64,000 nt of DNA from Cloeon dipterum (GCF_949628265.1 NC_088786.1:42677681-42741680), one strand, 5' to 3'. Counted from the first letter of the stretch, positions 1 to 12,088 are shown. Notes: generated by a model not told the origin, from the sequence alone. Numbers and translations: made by a program.

Positions 1-630
1 CGAGTCCGAATCCGTAACTTCGTGCACTGTTCTCTTTATTTAGCAGCGTCCTTAGTCGATTAATACTTATGTAATTAACGGCAGTTGTTGACGTTTAAGA
101 CATAGCGAGAGCGGAGCAGGAATTTGTTAATCGCTCCTATAGCCAGTCCTGCCACTGCCGCCTGTCGCCCTCTCCCCCGCTCCTTAACAGAGGCAGGCAG
201 CAGCACTGATAGCTGGCATACCATGCAAGCGTGTGCATGCATTTGCAGCCGCTGCAACCGCCGGCAGACAGAATATTTTCCTCTTTTAAGCCCCTTTTTG
301 TCCTTCATAATCAGACTCTTACAAATTTGCCCATTTCTAGGTAGAATAAAATAGGTCTATTCAATTGAGTTTTTGCTATAGGAAATTATGATATTGAATT
401 GAATAGTAAATTTATTGGAACAATTCTACCGTTTAATTCTTGGGCTTCTTTATGAAATAAACAGGTATCATCATTTCGAAATGGATAGTAAAAATTTGTT
501 TGGTTTTAATAGCTTTTAATTGAATTCATGGAATTAATAAAGAAATATTTGCGAGCACGATTTTGTTAGATCTAAAATTACTGAAGATACCATGCATGAA
601 TTTATTTTGAAAATTTAAAAATAAAAACCG
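1..630. other. AT-rich stretch without a recognised gene
   Basis: Mostly AT-rich DNA. Short open frames at about 75-354 overlap on both strands, start at non-ATG codons or lack splice context, and resemble nothing I know. No repeat copy found elsewhere in the window. Confidence 0.5.
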
Positions 631-637
631 CGTGAGG

Positions 638-1325
638 GGCTTTGCTATGGGCCCAATGCGAAGATGCAGCTCGAAATTTACTAAGTGCCTCACCGATGCG
701 ACGCGCGCTCGCCACTTCGGGCGCCACGTGAGTGTCGCACGACGCTTCGGTGCGGCGCCGACCACGCTTGCGATCATCTGGGTACTCTGGTTAACTACCC
801 CTATGGGGTGGCGGGGGGATGAGAGGGTCGGCGCTCGACGCACAAAGCCGCGAAAGTGCGTGCGCGCGACCGCGGCACACGGCTCGAAATTTTCCAAGTG
901 CCGCACTATAACGACGCGCGCACGCCACTTCATGCACATCGTGCGCGTCGCACGACGCTACGGTGCGGCGCTGATTGCCTCCGCGAGCATTCTGGCACAC
1001 ATGCAAACAACCCCCGAGGGGTCGCGGGCGGTTGCGAGGGTCGGCGCTCGACGCAGGAGGTCGCGAAAGTGCGTGCGCGCGACCGCGGCACACGGCTCGA
1101 AATTTTCCAAGTGCCGCACTATAACGACGCGCGCACGCCACTTCGGGCACCGTGTGCGCGTCGCACAACGCTACGGTGCGGCGCTGATTACCTCCGCAAG
1201 CATCCTGGCACACATGTAAACAACCCCCGAGGTGTCGCGGGTGGTTGCGAGGGTCGGCGCTCGACGCAGGAGGTCGCGAAACGGCGCCCGCGCGACCGCC
1301 GTCCGCGTACCGAACTGCTGAAAAT
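638..1325. repeat. GC-rich 213-bp tandem satellite, about 3.2 copies
   Basis: The block CGAAAGTGCGTGCGCGCGAC recurs at 851 and 1064, and a diverged version starts at 1277, giving an exact spacing of 213 bp. A more diverged unit precedes it from about 638. The middle units are nearly identical over the stretch containing CCGCACTATAACGACGCGCG (901 and 1114). Because 213 is a multiple of three and the unit is very GC-rich, long frames stay open on both strands; I read these as a by-product of composition. The block sits in AT-rich flanks and borders the truncated end of the membrane-gene cluster. Confidence 0.85.
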
Positions 1326-1539
1326 CGATTAAAGGGTTAAAGGATTTTCCGGGGAAATTCACAACCATTCCTCTTTAAAGTTTGGTAATTTAAAATTTGT
1401 CGATTATTGTTAATAAAGGGATTTGTCCTTTCGTCAATAACGTTATAAAATATATGAACCAGTTTGAAAACAAGGTAAAGTTACCAAAATATAAATCATA
1501 TTTCAATGTCAAACGCAGTTTTTAAAGTAAAAATAATAA

Positions 1540-1962
1540 GGACCACATTGTTACCCTCAGATTTTAAAATTTTAAATTTTAAACCCCTTAATTTTTGAAA
1601 TGTCTGAAACTGGTCTCGACTTGACTCGTCCCAAAGTGGTATCGCTCAAAATGTCCTAAACTGGACTTGACTCGACTCGACGCGATCGTCCCAACCACTT
1701 TTAAGTTTAAGGATATCCACCTTTTCAATAGTTGAAATTTAAACTACTATTCAAAAGGACCACTTTGCCACCCTCAAATTACAAAAATCTTGAATTAAAA
1801 CCGTCAATTTTTTCAAATGTCCTACACTCGTCTCGACTTGACTCGTCCTTATGAAGGACAGGACAAGTACGCGAGTTTTATTACCGGATTGGAACCGTCC
1901 ACAACTGGTCCAACTTGACTCGACTCGTCTGACTCGGCCCAACCTGTCCAATTTCTTGGTGG
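1540..1962. repeat. Direct repeat, about 215 bp, two units
   Basis: The phrase AAGGACCACATTGTTACCCT at 1540 returns as AAGGACCACTTTGCCACCCT near 1757. Each unit continues into an AT-rich part and then CTCGACTTGACTCGTCC (about 1614 and 1832). Short TCGACTCG strings are scattered between. The right edge stops at the splice acceptor of the orphan 5' region at 1965, so this repeat occupies the place where the next coding exon of that gene copy should be. Confidence 0.65.
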
Positions 1963-1964
1963 GA

Positions 1965-3480
1965 GTCTGCAAACAATTTTAAAAGCGCAGTGGATCCTCT
2001 GAACCGGATTTTGCTAACGAGCGTATTTGCGAGAAATGTTTAAAAAGTGAGATTTACCAATGTTTGTAATGGTTGCGATGCGAAGTGGCTGGCAGCTGCA
2101 GTAGTGAGATTAACTGCAAGTGGCGGTCGCATTATTTGCCGCCGATGGACCGCGATGCGAGCGAGTCTGCATGCGTGCTGCCGCTCTCCGTCACATCACT
2201 GCCGCCGCCGGCGCACCGCGCCAACCCTTTGCACACACTGCTGCTGCTACTTTTAGCAGATATTACGGTCCTATGTGAGTCGGGTTTTGCAATTAATATA
2301 TTTTTGCTCTTTTTGACTGATGAAAATATAGTAATGATTAATGGTAAATTATTATTTTCAAAAACAACTATTTTGCTGGTCATTTCTCATGATGTCTGGT
2401 TCCCGGTCCGTTGCAATATACCCACGGATTCATACTTCATAAAAGAATACGATTTTTAAAAACGAAACATTGAGTCATTTCGTCGCGGGAAATAAAAATA
2501 TTGTTCATAGTCTTTCGCTGATGCTGAGTTGCGAAGGGGCGCGGACGAGTATTACGCACACCCAGGCGCGTTGTCATGGCGACCACCGCGACCACCAGTG
2601 CCAGCGGGAAAGTGAAGAGAAATTTTGTTTGCACAAAAATGCGGCTGATTGTGTCGAAAGCAAAACGCATCAAGGGGAAAAGTGCGAGCTGTGAGCAACA
2701 CCAGCAACGACTCATTTAACTGCGCGTTTGCTGCCAAAAATCCAAACCACAATAATTATAATGTGTGCGGAATCGACATCGACACTATAAAAAGCGTTTG
2801 CTCAAAGGCACCTTCGTGCTTGAAACGTAATTGATTAAATGTTGCGAGTGGCGAGTGGGGTGCCGCTTTGTTTAATCATCGTCAGTCGTCAGCAATCAGT
2901 CCCAAAACCGATAATTAATAATTGAAAGGCTATCCAGAATATTATCCCGAGAAGGATCCAAGAGGCAGAAGATAAATATTTCCATGGATTATTCCTGAAA
3001 TATTATTTCTGATTAATCCAGAAGGTTATCCTTGGACAAAGAAAAAGCGTGACATTTTTATAGTTAACCGTGGATTATAAAAAATGCTATTCCTGACGAA
3101 ATTGGTATAACCCAGGGTTAACTTTGGACTATACATTTTTTGGGCGGATAGCAGCAGCAGAAGTATGTGCCACGTGCATGTGGATTGGAGGAAAGTTGAA
3201 AATTAAATGCGCAGTTTAATCGTTCTTATACAAATGATGCCAAATTTAAATTTTCACTCTCAACTAGATGATATCGTTTCGACACCTCATAATTTGTCTT
3301 TGAGGGTGGGAAACTTCTCAATTTAATTTATTGAATCTTCAGATTTCAAAGCGCGTATAAAACTAAACTTGTAAACGATGAAATCGCGAATAAAAGGCGA
3401 GAGAAAATTGCAACGACTAAACGTATTTGATCCACCTGTTGCTGCAGATTCTTGACAACCGCCACGCTTTGTAAATAAAT
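1965..3480 (-). pseudogene. Copy D: orphan 5' region of a cluster gene, coding exons missing
   Basis: Read on the minus strand, this segment is homologous to 14530-13700, the 5' region of gene B. Shared landmarks are the motif near ACAACCGCCATGCTTTGTAA (3457 and 14471), the GGCTGGCAGCTGCAGT block (2088 and 13818) and TTTGCGAGAAATGTTTAAAA (2026 and 13753). A 5' splice donor (plus-strand ATTTAC, about 2050) and an acceptor (TTGTTTGCAG on minus, about 1969) are both kept. Immediately after the acceptor the homology ends and repeat DNA begins, so the first coding exon is absent. About 700 bp at 2410-3140 have no counterpart in B and include a possible plus-strand TATA box at 2788. I call it a truncated copy. 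It might still act as a promoter for an unannotated transcript. Confidence 0.6.
2570..2583. promoter_or_regulatory. X-box-like palindrome (RFX-type site)
   Basis: GTTGTCATGGCGAC is close to the known RFX consensus GTTGCCATGGCAAC. It lies in the 700-bp segment unique to copy D. Function is inference from the motif only. Confidence 0.3.
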
Positions 3481-3909
3481 TTGCGTCAATGCCGGCTGAG
3501 AGCTGGCAGAATCACTCATTTATAAAACTAAAAGTGGGCCTGCGTGTGCACACCGGTTTCACGGGCCAGTCAGTGATTGGAAAAATTCATTTTAAGGCGT
3601 GGAAGACGCCAAAGATATATACCTTGCTCGCTTCACGTTCAAGGAAAAATAAGGATCCCTTTGTACGTGGGTACGCAGGACAGATCAGGCCGAAGAGTAT
3701 CACGATTTAATCAATCTACTTTATATTCGTGCCAAAATTTACTACAAATTATCCAAAATACATAAAGCTTGCTTATTGTTTTGTCAAGGTCAGTTTTGAG
3801 GACGAAAATCGATATGCAGCCGTCGCTCGCTCTGGCAATTTTCTCTCAACTAACCGTGTTGTTTAAAGTGTATCACCTGTTTGATGAATTGCGAACTCCA
3901 CCCCGACAG

Positions 3910-3923
3910 ATTGCCATGACAAC
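3910..3923. promoter_or_regulatory. X-box-like palindrome, duplicated copy 1
   Basis: ATTGCCATGACAAC resembles an RFX X-box and is repeated exactly at 9095-9108 in the second duplication copy. Functional status unknown. Confidence 0.25.
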
Positions 3924-6169
3924 AACGCTGTGAAGGCTCGCTCTTCAATTTGCTTCGTGCCGCCGCTCTCTGCCTCTCCAATTCTCGTGGGGCAATTTGT
4001 TTGCTTATAATCTCGATGTAAGGAATTTTTGTTTCAATAATGAATTAAAATATTTTACCATCGGCATCCATATAGTTTTTAAAAAAATAAGAGATTAATT
4101 GTACGGTATTGTTGGTATATGCAGCACCACACAGCAGTTACAAAATCTGAGTTTCCGATTATTTATTTTAAAGATTTACTCTTGCAGTTCATAGAATTCC
4201 TATATCTTCAAATTAAAATTCAATTAATTTCGATGAAACATAGATATTTCAATTAAAAGAAGAGAAAAAAATTGAAACTATTTTGCGGTCCTTTTATAAG
4301 TTATATCAATGATCAATTTAATTTCCTTAATTTATCCGTTTTAGTTCGAAATATCGGTGCAATTAATATACTACTTGTTTTATCGACGAAAACACACTCG
4401 ATTTTATTTAGAAAATATCTGAATGAATTTTATGTAAAGAAACAATTTAATTCTCTCGAAAAAAGTCTAAAAACATTTACAGCCGTCATCCTTGACCGGT
4501 GGAGTCGGCATGAATGAATGTCGTCGGGTGAGATGAGTGAGCAGACGCGCGCGGAGGGGCTCTTGATGCCATCTGCAAGCCGGCAGGCGAACTCGCTGAC
4601 GCTAGCTATCGATCCATTTTTGCAGCTCGAAGCGTGCGAGCCACGTGCTTACAATGCTTGCGATCAGAATAAATAAATACTACTTAAATACTTTATGCCG
4701 TTTTCGCAATTAGGAAAAATCTTTCAAGAACCATACTATAGAAAAAACCGGTCAAATGTTGTGAAAATTTTCAAATCTTTTTGTTACAACGCCAGTATTT
4801 TTTATTATTTGGATCTACCGCTAAATGACACTACAAGTTTTTCAATTATAGGTCGACAATTATTTATTCTATAGCGACGACATATACATTGTGACTTGCA
4901 ATCAGATGTTATAACATTAATAATACTATTTACTCTCCCCAAGGAAAAAATCTTTAAATAGTCGAAATCTGTTTCTTGCGTAAACAGGGCAAATTATTTT
5001 AGGACTGAATTTTGACAAATAAAAATATAAAGCATGAATATTGATTTTGTTATTCGATCCGTTTTATTTGTTATGTTTGGTGGAAATTTCGTTTTATTTT
5101 AGTTCATTTTTGTGAAAGAAAAGGCAATCTTTTCTTGTTTCTTTGGTCGTATTTTGCCAAATTAGCTGTAGAAAATTAAGAAAATTGTACCCGCGCAGCG
5201 GCCCTGTCTGTCTGTTTACACAAATGAGGAATTTCACGTTAATATTTATGTTTGTGCCATTAATAATTGCGTTACAACAATTAATTGTTTTATGCATAGG
5301 AATAGAGTGCAAAAAGTGCAGCAAATTGTGAAATAAATTTTTCGCGAATTCCACAGAGGGGCAGACAACCCCCGAAAATAATGAATAATTTTTGTGTTTG
5401 ACGTTCCAGCTGCGGTTTTTAGACAAACCATTTTGCTTTCCCAAATACCCATGCTCTATTTAAACAAATGTGTATTTTACACGACACGCAACATTTTATA
5501 CCTGCATACGTACAACACTGAAGCACAACTTTTCCGGCCTTCCAGCAGTTAGTTTTTTTTTGGGATTCGATAGAACACGTTTTTCTTATTCCGCAGGATT
5601 CAAATTTGTTCGAAAATTAGCGTAAGCCATGCTACAATTTTTTAAACGAGCAACATTTAGGACATCACAAATACATATTTCAATTTTGCTTCTCCTCGAT
5701 ATGCCCGGTTTTTTGTAATGCTTGACCCAATTTGCGTAATCTTTAATTTCGAGCTACACAAAGTCGGTCAGCGTGGACAAGTTGTTGTATACAGATTATT
5801 TTAGACACCGAATGCGTTTATATATTTCCTGATGTATTTAACAAAAGGTGTTTAATTCGACCGCCCAAAAATGGCATTTTTCCAAGAGACCTCGGAGAAA
5901 TCTCATTTTTTTTGTCGACCAAAGTGCCGTTTCAATTTGGTCACCTCCACATTAAATGCACATTAATAAACAATGAATTTTGTCATTTTCACGTCTGCCA
6001 ATCCACCTTGCTGCCAAATTGTGTGCGTGTTTCCTTGCGCATGCGCGTCTAATAACCTGGTCGTTCATTCGGTCCGAACAATCCCTGAAACAAAGTTTGG
6101 TAATATTTTTATCTAATTCTAATGCCAATTTTTTAAATAAATACTATTTGAGAAATTATATATTGCGTG

Positions 6170-6559
6170 TCATACCATATCAACCGGGGACGGTGGGGAA
6201 GCCGTGATGCTCCACACCGAATCACCGCCAGGATCCTTGTGCTCGACGGTAATCTCCTCGAGTTCGTGTTCGTCAGACTAAAACAAAATTAAATCGGATT
6301 GGCACGCTTCTTAATAGTTGCGTTTTGATTTAAAAAAACGAATTCGAAATATAGTCATTATTAATTTGGGGTCAGTATCAGTTGTAGTGGAGATTAGTCG
6401 CTGCGAAACAAACCTTGGATCGCTTCCGACAGTAATGACTTAGGTAGAAGGTAAGACCGATCAAGATTCCAACACTGCCGAAATTCCATAGCAGCGGGTA
6501 CAAGTGTTCCATCATAGTTTCCTTGAGGCTCTCTCGAAAAAGGTAATGAAACTGGGTGT
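6170..6559 (-). CDS. Gene A: small membrane protein, 5'-truncated paralogue of gene B
   Basis: Unrecognised family. Exon 2 (6559-6414) follows acceptor TTGCTTCCAG and ends AAG|GTTTGT. Exon 3 (6277-6170) follows TTTTAG and ends in TGA. The junction is phase 0. Exon 2 encodes TQFHYLFRESLKE, then two methionines (MMEHLYPLL), a hydrophobic segment (GSVGILIGLTFYL) and a basic CRKRSK stop-transfer motif. Exon 3 encodes an acidic, proline-ended tail: SDEHELEEITVEHK ... SPPSPVDMV. Gene B has the same architecture (SPEHELEQIYVEQ ... PPPSPVDMV). No first exon with a signal or first membrane segment is visible upstream; the expected place is filled by repeats (7640-8910). If translated alone from the first Met of exon 2 it would be about 68 residues. 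It is either a remnant or a shortened gene. Confidence 0.55.
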
Positions 6560-6569
6560 CTGGAAGCAA

Positions 6570-7640
6570 AAATTAAAGATTTCTTGTATAAATTTTCAAA
6601 ATAGCACGAAAGTAACAGTCGTAACTAATAACTACATATTTTTACTTTTATCAAAAAAAACATTCGGTCTTGATTAATAGCACTTTTTTAAATTCTATTA
6701 TTTTTTAAAAATTTTCAAATGCACCGATTATTTTTTAATAATAGCGTTTTTTTAAAATCTCAGCTTAAATAATTGTTTGACAGACCTGATTTGGATATTG
6801 ATTCTTGTAGAATTAAATTTTTGCTTAATTAAAAGGCAATTAACAACTTGCTAAAGCCAAAAATGCAAAAACATTTTTTATCTTTAGCGGACTGATAAGT
6901 TCTACTTTAACTAACGATCAATGATTTTTTAATGCATGTGTTGACCTATCACTGCGACTTTGATTAAATTTTAGCTGTCTAAAATACTTTAACTAAACAC
7001 GTTTACAATATTCCACAAGAGCTAATATTGATCTTATATGATCTAAAAATTAAAAATGGTTGTCAGCAAAATTTTATCAATTTTACTCCTTTGCTTAAAA
7101 AAATATCGATTTTTTGCCTTTAGGAACATATGAAACCCATTATTTGATAGATTTTTTTTGCCTAGAAACCGATTATAAAACCGATTATTTGCCTCTAAAT
7201 TTTCGACTATATTAATCGATTATTTCTTTGCTAAATCGACTTTTTTACAAATCCCTAGCAATAATCGAAAATTGGTCAGAATGCTTAAAAATTGATGATT
7301 CGTACTCATTTGATAGTCCGGACATCATAGAGGCAAAAGAAAAAATAATCGATAATCGGTTTTGCACAACCCTAGACGATGATTATTGACAGAAAGTGTC
7401 ATACGTACGCACTCCACTGCGATTTTCATTTTTTCGCCACCTCAAAATTTGCAAATAATTTTTCAACCCAAGTGTAGCCTCGGAGGGGGATGGAGATATT
7501 AATTTGTATGTCTGGTCATGACTTATTTTCGCTTATTTGAACCGATTCTTGAGGAAATAGTTTGTTTTGCATTTTGAGTTGTGTCCCTGTGAGGTTTAAT
7601 TTTAAACTTTAATAATAATTATTTATTTTATAGAAGTATT
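6570..7640. other. Intron-like flank of gene A with repeated ACCGATTATTT strings
   Basis: AT-rich. From about 6690 to 7375 the string CCGATTATTT and relatives (ATCGATTATTT, ACCGATTATTTGCCTC) recur on one strand, ending in GGTTTTGCACAACCCTAG, which looks like a hAT-type element end. I could not find the matching left end. The part from about 7400 to 7600 is homologous to intron 1 of gene B (12781-12930). Confidence 0.4.
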
Positions 7641-7869
7641 AAGGTGCATTGGAAATCAAAATCGAAAAAATATGTTTCCGACCCATTAAAAAATTCAGAC
7701 AAAATAATTATGTCATGTCACACAACACACAAGACACTGCATTGCAGAAAAGCTGTATTTTTGCGAGTTTTTCTGGAATTATGCGCATTTTTTTCGGACA
7801 CACACACGAATTTTTTTGATGATATAAAATTCTCATGATGCTGGATAACAAAAAAACTTGGGAATTTTT

Positions 7870-8085
7870 AGAAAATTAGTATAAAAAGCCACTGACCGAT
7901 TTTAACACTTTGCGGTCATCGTAATTTTCCAAAATTTCTGACTCTTTTCACGCAAACTTATGACCTTTTCAGGGGTTTTCAGAAAATTGCAGAAAAACTC
8001 AACCTGGTGCATTTTCCCGATGGTTTTATACGCAAAATAAGTGGTTAATTTTTGCAAATTGCAAAATTGGGGAACCCTAGTACGC
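7870..8085. repeat. Degenerate partial copy of the 8261-8619 element
   Basis: Shares ATAAAAAGCCACTGA and TTTTCAGAAAATTGCAGAAAA-like strings with the element at 8261-8619 (there ATAAAAAGCCGCTGAAAACAG) and ends in GGGGAACCCTAG. Read as a decayed copy in the same orientation. Confidence 0.35.
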
Positions 8086-8260
8086 TGTTAGTTGCGTTTT
8101 GTGCCTTAATATGGACGACGAAGTTAAGTTCAAGTTTTCTGTACTGCATGTTTTTCCTTTCAAATGGCCATAATTGAAGTTTATATTTTAAGAATAGGAG
8201 CAATGATGTTTTCAGATAAAAGAAGTGAATATTAGGTGGGAAATCGGTTTTCATAAGTCA

Positions 8261-8619
8261 CAGGGTTCGTCAATTTCGCAATGTACACTAAAAATCAGCT
8301 GGCAATACCATTAGTTTTGGGGTTTACCACCTTTTTCCGAATTACACCCCGAAAAAGCCATATTTCACGCCGTAAAAATCTGAAATTTTGGAAAGTTATG
8401 ATGATTGAAGAGTTAAAATTTGGTAAAACCATCAGTGGATTTTATACTGATTTTGTAAAAATTCCTATTTTCGGTTATCCATCATGGAAATTTTTTATCT
8501 TTCATGAAAATGCATGTTTTGAAAAAAATGCGCAAAATTGCATAAAAAGCCGCTGAAAACAGTTTTTTGCACTTCAGTGGGAGTTTTCTGAAAAAAAAAA
8601 ATTGGTTTTGCGAACCCTG
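8261..8619. mobile_element. hAT-like MITE with CAGGGTTCG terminal inverted repeats
   Basis: The left end CAGGGTTCGTCAATTTCGCAA (8261) pairs with the right end TTGGTTTTGCGAACCCTG (8602-8619). CAGGGTTCG is typical of hAT-superfamily ends. About 360 bp, no transposase. I see no clear 8-bp target duplication (AAGTCA on the left, CTTGCGAG on the right), so the insertion is old or the boundary slightly off. It lies where exon 1 of gene A would be expected. Confidence 0.5.
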
Positions 8620-8639
8620 CTTGCGAGCTGCATAAATTT

Positions 8640-8914
8640 GCAACTGACACGAACAACATCGTTTTTTTTTTAAGACAATCGACTCATTGAATATGAACTA
8701 CTTGAGAAAAAATTTCCGTGAAACAGAGAACGCGGCGCAAAATTTTTTAACTTGGGGGCCCGTGAAATGAACAAATGATAAAGATAAAAATTATGAGTGG
8801 CTGGGGCTCATTGTCAGCCGGCTGAGCCGATAAAAAAGGTCGGCGGCTGGCGGCTCGAGAAAAGGACCGGCTGAGTCGGCTGGCGCGGCGCGGCGCGGCT
8901 GGCTCAGATGTCTA
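8640..8914. other. Low-complexity GC-rich filler
   Basis: Contains a CGGCTGGCGGCTCG-type simple-sequence run and GGCGCGGCGCGGCGCGGCTGG at about 8882-8902, directly before the start of duplication copy 2. No coding signal. Confidence 0.4.
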
Positions 8915-9094
8915 ATCACGATTTAATCAATGTACTTTACATTCGTGGAAAATTTACTACAAATTATCCAATATACATAAAACTTGCTTATTGTTTTGTC
9001 AAAGTCAGTTTTGAGGACGAAAATCGATATGCAGCCGACGCTGTTGTTTAAAGTGTATCACCTGTTTGTGTGATTGCGAGCTCCAACCGGACAG

Positions 9095-9108
9095 ATTGCC
9101 ATGACAAC
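9095..9108. promoter_or_regulatory. X-box-like palindrome, duplicated copy 2
   Basis: ATTGCCATGACAAC, same as 3910-3923. Conserved between the two duplication copies, but so is most of the surrounding DNA. Confidence 0.25.
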
Positions 9109-9300
9109 AACGCTGTGAAGGCTCACTCTTCAATTTACTTCTTGCCGCCGCTCTCTGCCTCTCCAATTCTCGTGGGGCAATTTGTTTGCTTATAATCTCG
9201 ATGTAAGGAATTTTTGTTTCGATAATGAATTAAAATATTTTACCATCGGCATCCATATAGTTTGTTAAAAAATAAGAGATTAATTCTACGGTACTGTTGG

Positions 9301-10072
9301 TTTTTCGCCTCCCATTTCGGGCAGAAAATAATTCTTTTCGGCCGCGACTGCTGTACCATACTCTTCCGCTCGGCCAACAGTCCCTGCGAACCGATTTTGG
9401 CGGAAATCCGGCCCATAGGCGAATTACGGCGGAGCATTGAAAATCCGCGATTTGCTCAGGCTGAAAATACGCGCAGCGGCGCCGCGGAGCCGCCTGCCGC
9501 TGAATCTCGAATTTGACCATCGGACCCACACGACTGAGTGCGCGGGGGTCTGAAACCGAATTTTGACCGGTCTAGCTCTGCCCAAATTCATTTTATAGGC
9601 GATTTTCGGTTTTAGGTGTGCAAAACGCGTGCACGGCAGAAAAGGAGCGAGCGGTGCGGCATCGAGCCAAACAGTTTTATTTTTGCCAAAATTCGAGTTT
9701 TCGCCGCAGCGTCGACCGCGACCCCTCATTCGAAAGCGCCCGCCGAGCGCTTTAACCCGCCGCGACCGGCCGACCTTTCTCAGGGTCCCCCGACCTGAAA
9801 CCCTCGAACCGAGAACCACGGTCTTCGCCGCCCGACGACCGGACCGGCGGAGCGATTTTCGCGCGCGACCCTTCCCCGGAAGCGTCTCGCCGGCGCGCGC
9901 AGCCCCCCAATCGCCCTGGCGACCTTTCTCAGGGTGGCCGCCCCGACATCTCTCATTGAGCCGGATATCTCCGCGTTTCCGGCGCCGCCGCGCGCGATCC
10001 GGTTCGGAGGCGACTCCGAGTTGGCCCCCGCCCCCCGAGTCAACCCTTAAAACGGAGATCAAGTGCGAAGCG
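9301..10072. mobile_element. GC-rich ~770-bp insert present only in duplication copy 2
   Basis: At 4108 copy 1 has about 75 bp between GTTGG and CATAGAATTCCTATATC. Copy 2 instead has about 770 bp of sharply GC-richer DNA before GTAGAATTCCTATATC. It holds a short internal repetition (CGACCTTTCTCAGGGT at about 9771 and 9920) and a weak one (ATAGGCGA around 9416 and 9596). Frames of up to 212 codons are open on both strands, as expected from composition. No terminal inverted repeats or transposase were found; the class is unknown. Confidence 0.6.
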
Positions 10073-12088
10073 CTTGTAGAATTCCTATATCTTCAAATTA
10101 AAATTCAATTAATTTCGATGAAACATAGATATTTAAATTAAAAGAAGAGAAAAAAATTGAAACTATTTTGCGGTTCTTTCCAAGTTATATCAATAGACAA
10201 TTTCATTTCCTTAATTTATTCGTTTTAGTTCGGAATATCGGTGCAATTAATATACTACTTGTTTTATCAATGAAAACACACTCGAATTTGATTTAGAAAA
10301 TATCTGAATGAATTTAATGTAAAGAAACAATTTAATTCTCTCGAAAAAAGGCTACAAACATTTACAGCCGTCATCCTTCACCGCTGGAGTCGGCATGAAT
10401 GAATGTCGTCGGATGAGATGAGTGAGCAGACGCGCGCGGAGGGGCTCTTGATGCCATCTGCAAGCCGGCAGGCGAACTCGCTGACGCTAGCTATCGATCC
10501 ATTTTTGCAGCTCGAAGCGTGCGAGCCACGTGCTTACAATGCTTGCGATCAGAATAAATACTACTTAAATACTTTATGCCGTTTTCGCAATTAGGAAAAA
10601 TCTTTCAAGAACTTTCATACTATAGAAAAAACCGGTCAAATGTTGTGAAAATTTTCAAATCTTTTTGTTACAACGCCAGTATTTTTTATAATTTGGATCT
10701 ACCGCTAAATGACACTACAAGTTTTTCAATTATAGGTCGACAATTATTTATTCTATAGCGACGGCATATACATTGTGACTTGCAATCAGATGTTATAACA
10801 TTAATAATACTATTTACTCTCCCCAAGGAAAAAATCTTTAAATCGTCGAAATCTGTTTCTTGCGTAAACAGTGCAAATTATTTTCGGACTGAATTTTGAC
10901 AAATAAAAATATAAAGCATGAATATTGATTTTGTTATTCGATCCGTTTTATTTGTTATGTTTGGTGGAAATTTCGTTTTATTTTAGTTCATTTTTGTGAA
11001 AGAAAAGCCAATCTTTTCTTGTTTCTTTGGTCGTATTTTGCCAAATTAGCTGTAGAAAATTAAGAAAATTGTACCCGCGCAGCGGCCCTGTCTGTCTGTT
11101 TACACAAATGAGGAATTTCACATTAATTTTTATGTGTGTGCCATTAATAATTGCGTTACAACAATTAATTGTTTTATGCATAGGAATAGAGTGCAAAAAG
11201 TGCAGCAAATTGTGAAATAAATTTTTCGCGAATTCCACAGAGGGGCAGAGAACCCCCCGAAAATAATGAATAATTTTTGTGTTTGACGTTCCAGCTGCGG
11301 TTTTTAAACAAACCATTTTGCTTTCCCAAATACCCATGCTCTATTTAAACAAATGTGTATTTTACACGACACGCAACATTTTATACCTGCATACGTACAA
11401 CACTGAAGCACAACTTTTCCGGCCTTCCAGCAGTTAGTTTTTTTTGGGATTCGATAGAACACGTGTTCTCTTATTTCGCAGGATTCAAATTTGTTCGAAA
11501 ATTAGCGTAAGCCATGCTACGATTTTGTAAACGAGCAACATTTAGGACATCACAAATACATAATTTCAATTTTGCTTCTCCTCGATATGCCCGGTTTTTT
11601 GTAATGCTTGACCCAATTTGCGTAATCTTTAATTTCGAGCTACACAAAGTCGGTCAGCGTGGACAATTTATTTTATACAGATTATTTTAGACACCGAATG
11701 CGTTTATATTTTCCCTATATATTCAACAAAAAGTTTTTAATTCGACCGCCCAAAAAATGGCATTTTTCCAAGAGACACCTCGGATAAATCTCATTTTCTT
11801 TGCCACCCACAAAAGTGTGCCTACTATAGTATGGATCGTACGTGTCATCTACAAACCAAGTCAATTCACGTAATACGTATATTAATGAATAATGAACAAT
11901 TGTAATTTAATTTCCACGTCTGCCAATCCAACTCGTACGTGTTTCCTTACGCATGTGCGTCTAACAACCCGGTCGCTCGTTCAGTCCGAAAAATAGAGAG
12001 ATCCCTGAAACATATTTTGATACCATTTTATTTTAATTCTATTCCTAATCTCAACTCGTTTTTATTTTTTGAGAAATTAAATATTGCG

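Larger units (their letters stand above)
3699..7600. repeat. Segmental duplication, copy 1
   Basis: Nearly collinear with 8915-12930. It starts at ATCACGATTTAATCAAT (3699 and 8915) and runs through the 3' flank of gene A, its exons 3 and 2, and part of its first intron (TTTTGCATTTTGAG near 7566 matches 12905). The part 3699-5960 is very similar to copy 2, differing by scattered substitutions and small indels. The exon part is more diverged. Copy 1 has about 30 bp near 3815 (CGTCGCTCGCTCTGGC) that copy 2 lacks. Frames of about 116 and 62 codons at 5094-5444 exist in both copies but accumulate replacement changes, so I do not call them genes. Confidence 0.85.

Noticed and set aside
632..1332. 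Long open frames (195, 158 and 140 codons) at the left edge
   Set aside because: They run through the 213-bp satellite in several frames on both strands, which follows from its GC content and period, and they show no protein features.
2786..2820. TATAAAA on the plus strand as promoter of an unknown gene
   Set aside because: No downstream plus-strand exon can be supported within several kilobases.
5094..5444. Minus-strand ORF of 116 codons with a 119-codon twin at 10978-11337
   Set aside because: Both lie in the recent duplication. The few differences include replacement changes and a frameshift, and a plus-strand frame is equally preserved, so duplication alone explains it.
9424..10141. ORFs of 212 and 170 codons on opposite strands
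   Set aside because: They overlap completely inside the GC-rich insert; Arg/Pro-rich composition is typical of GC-driven open frames.
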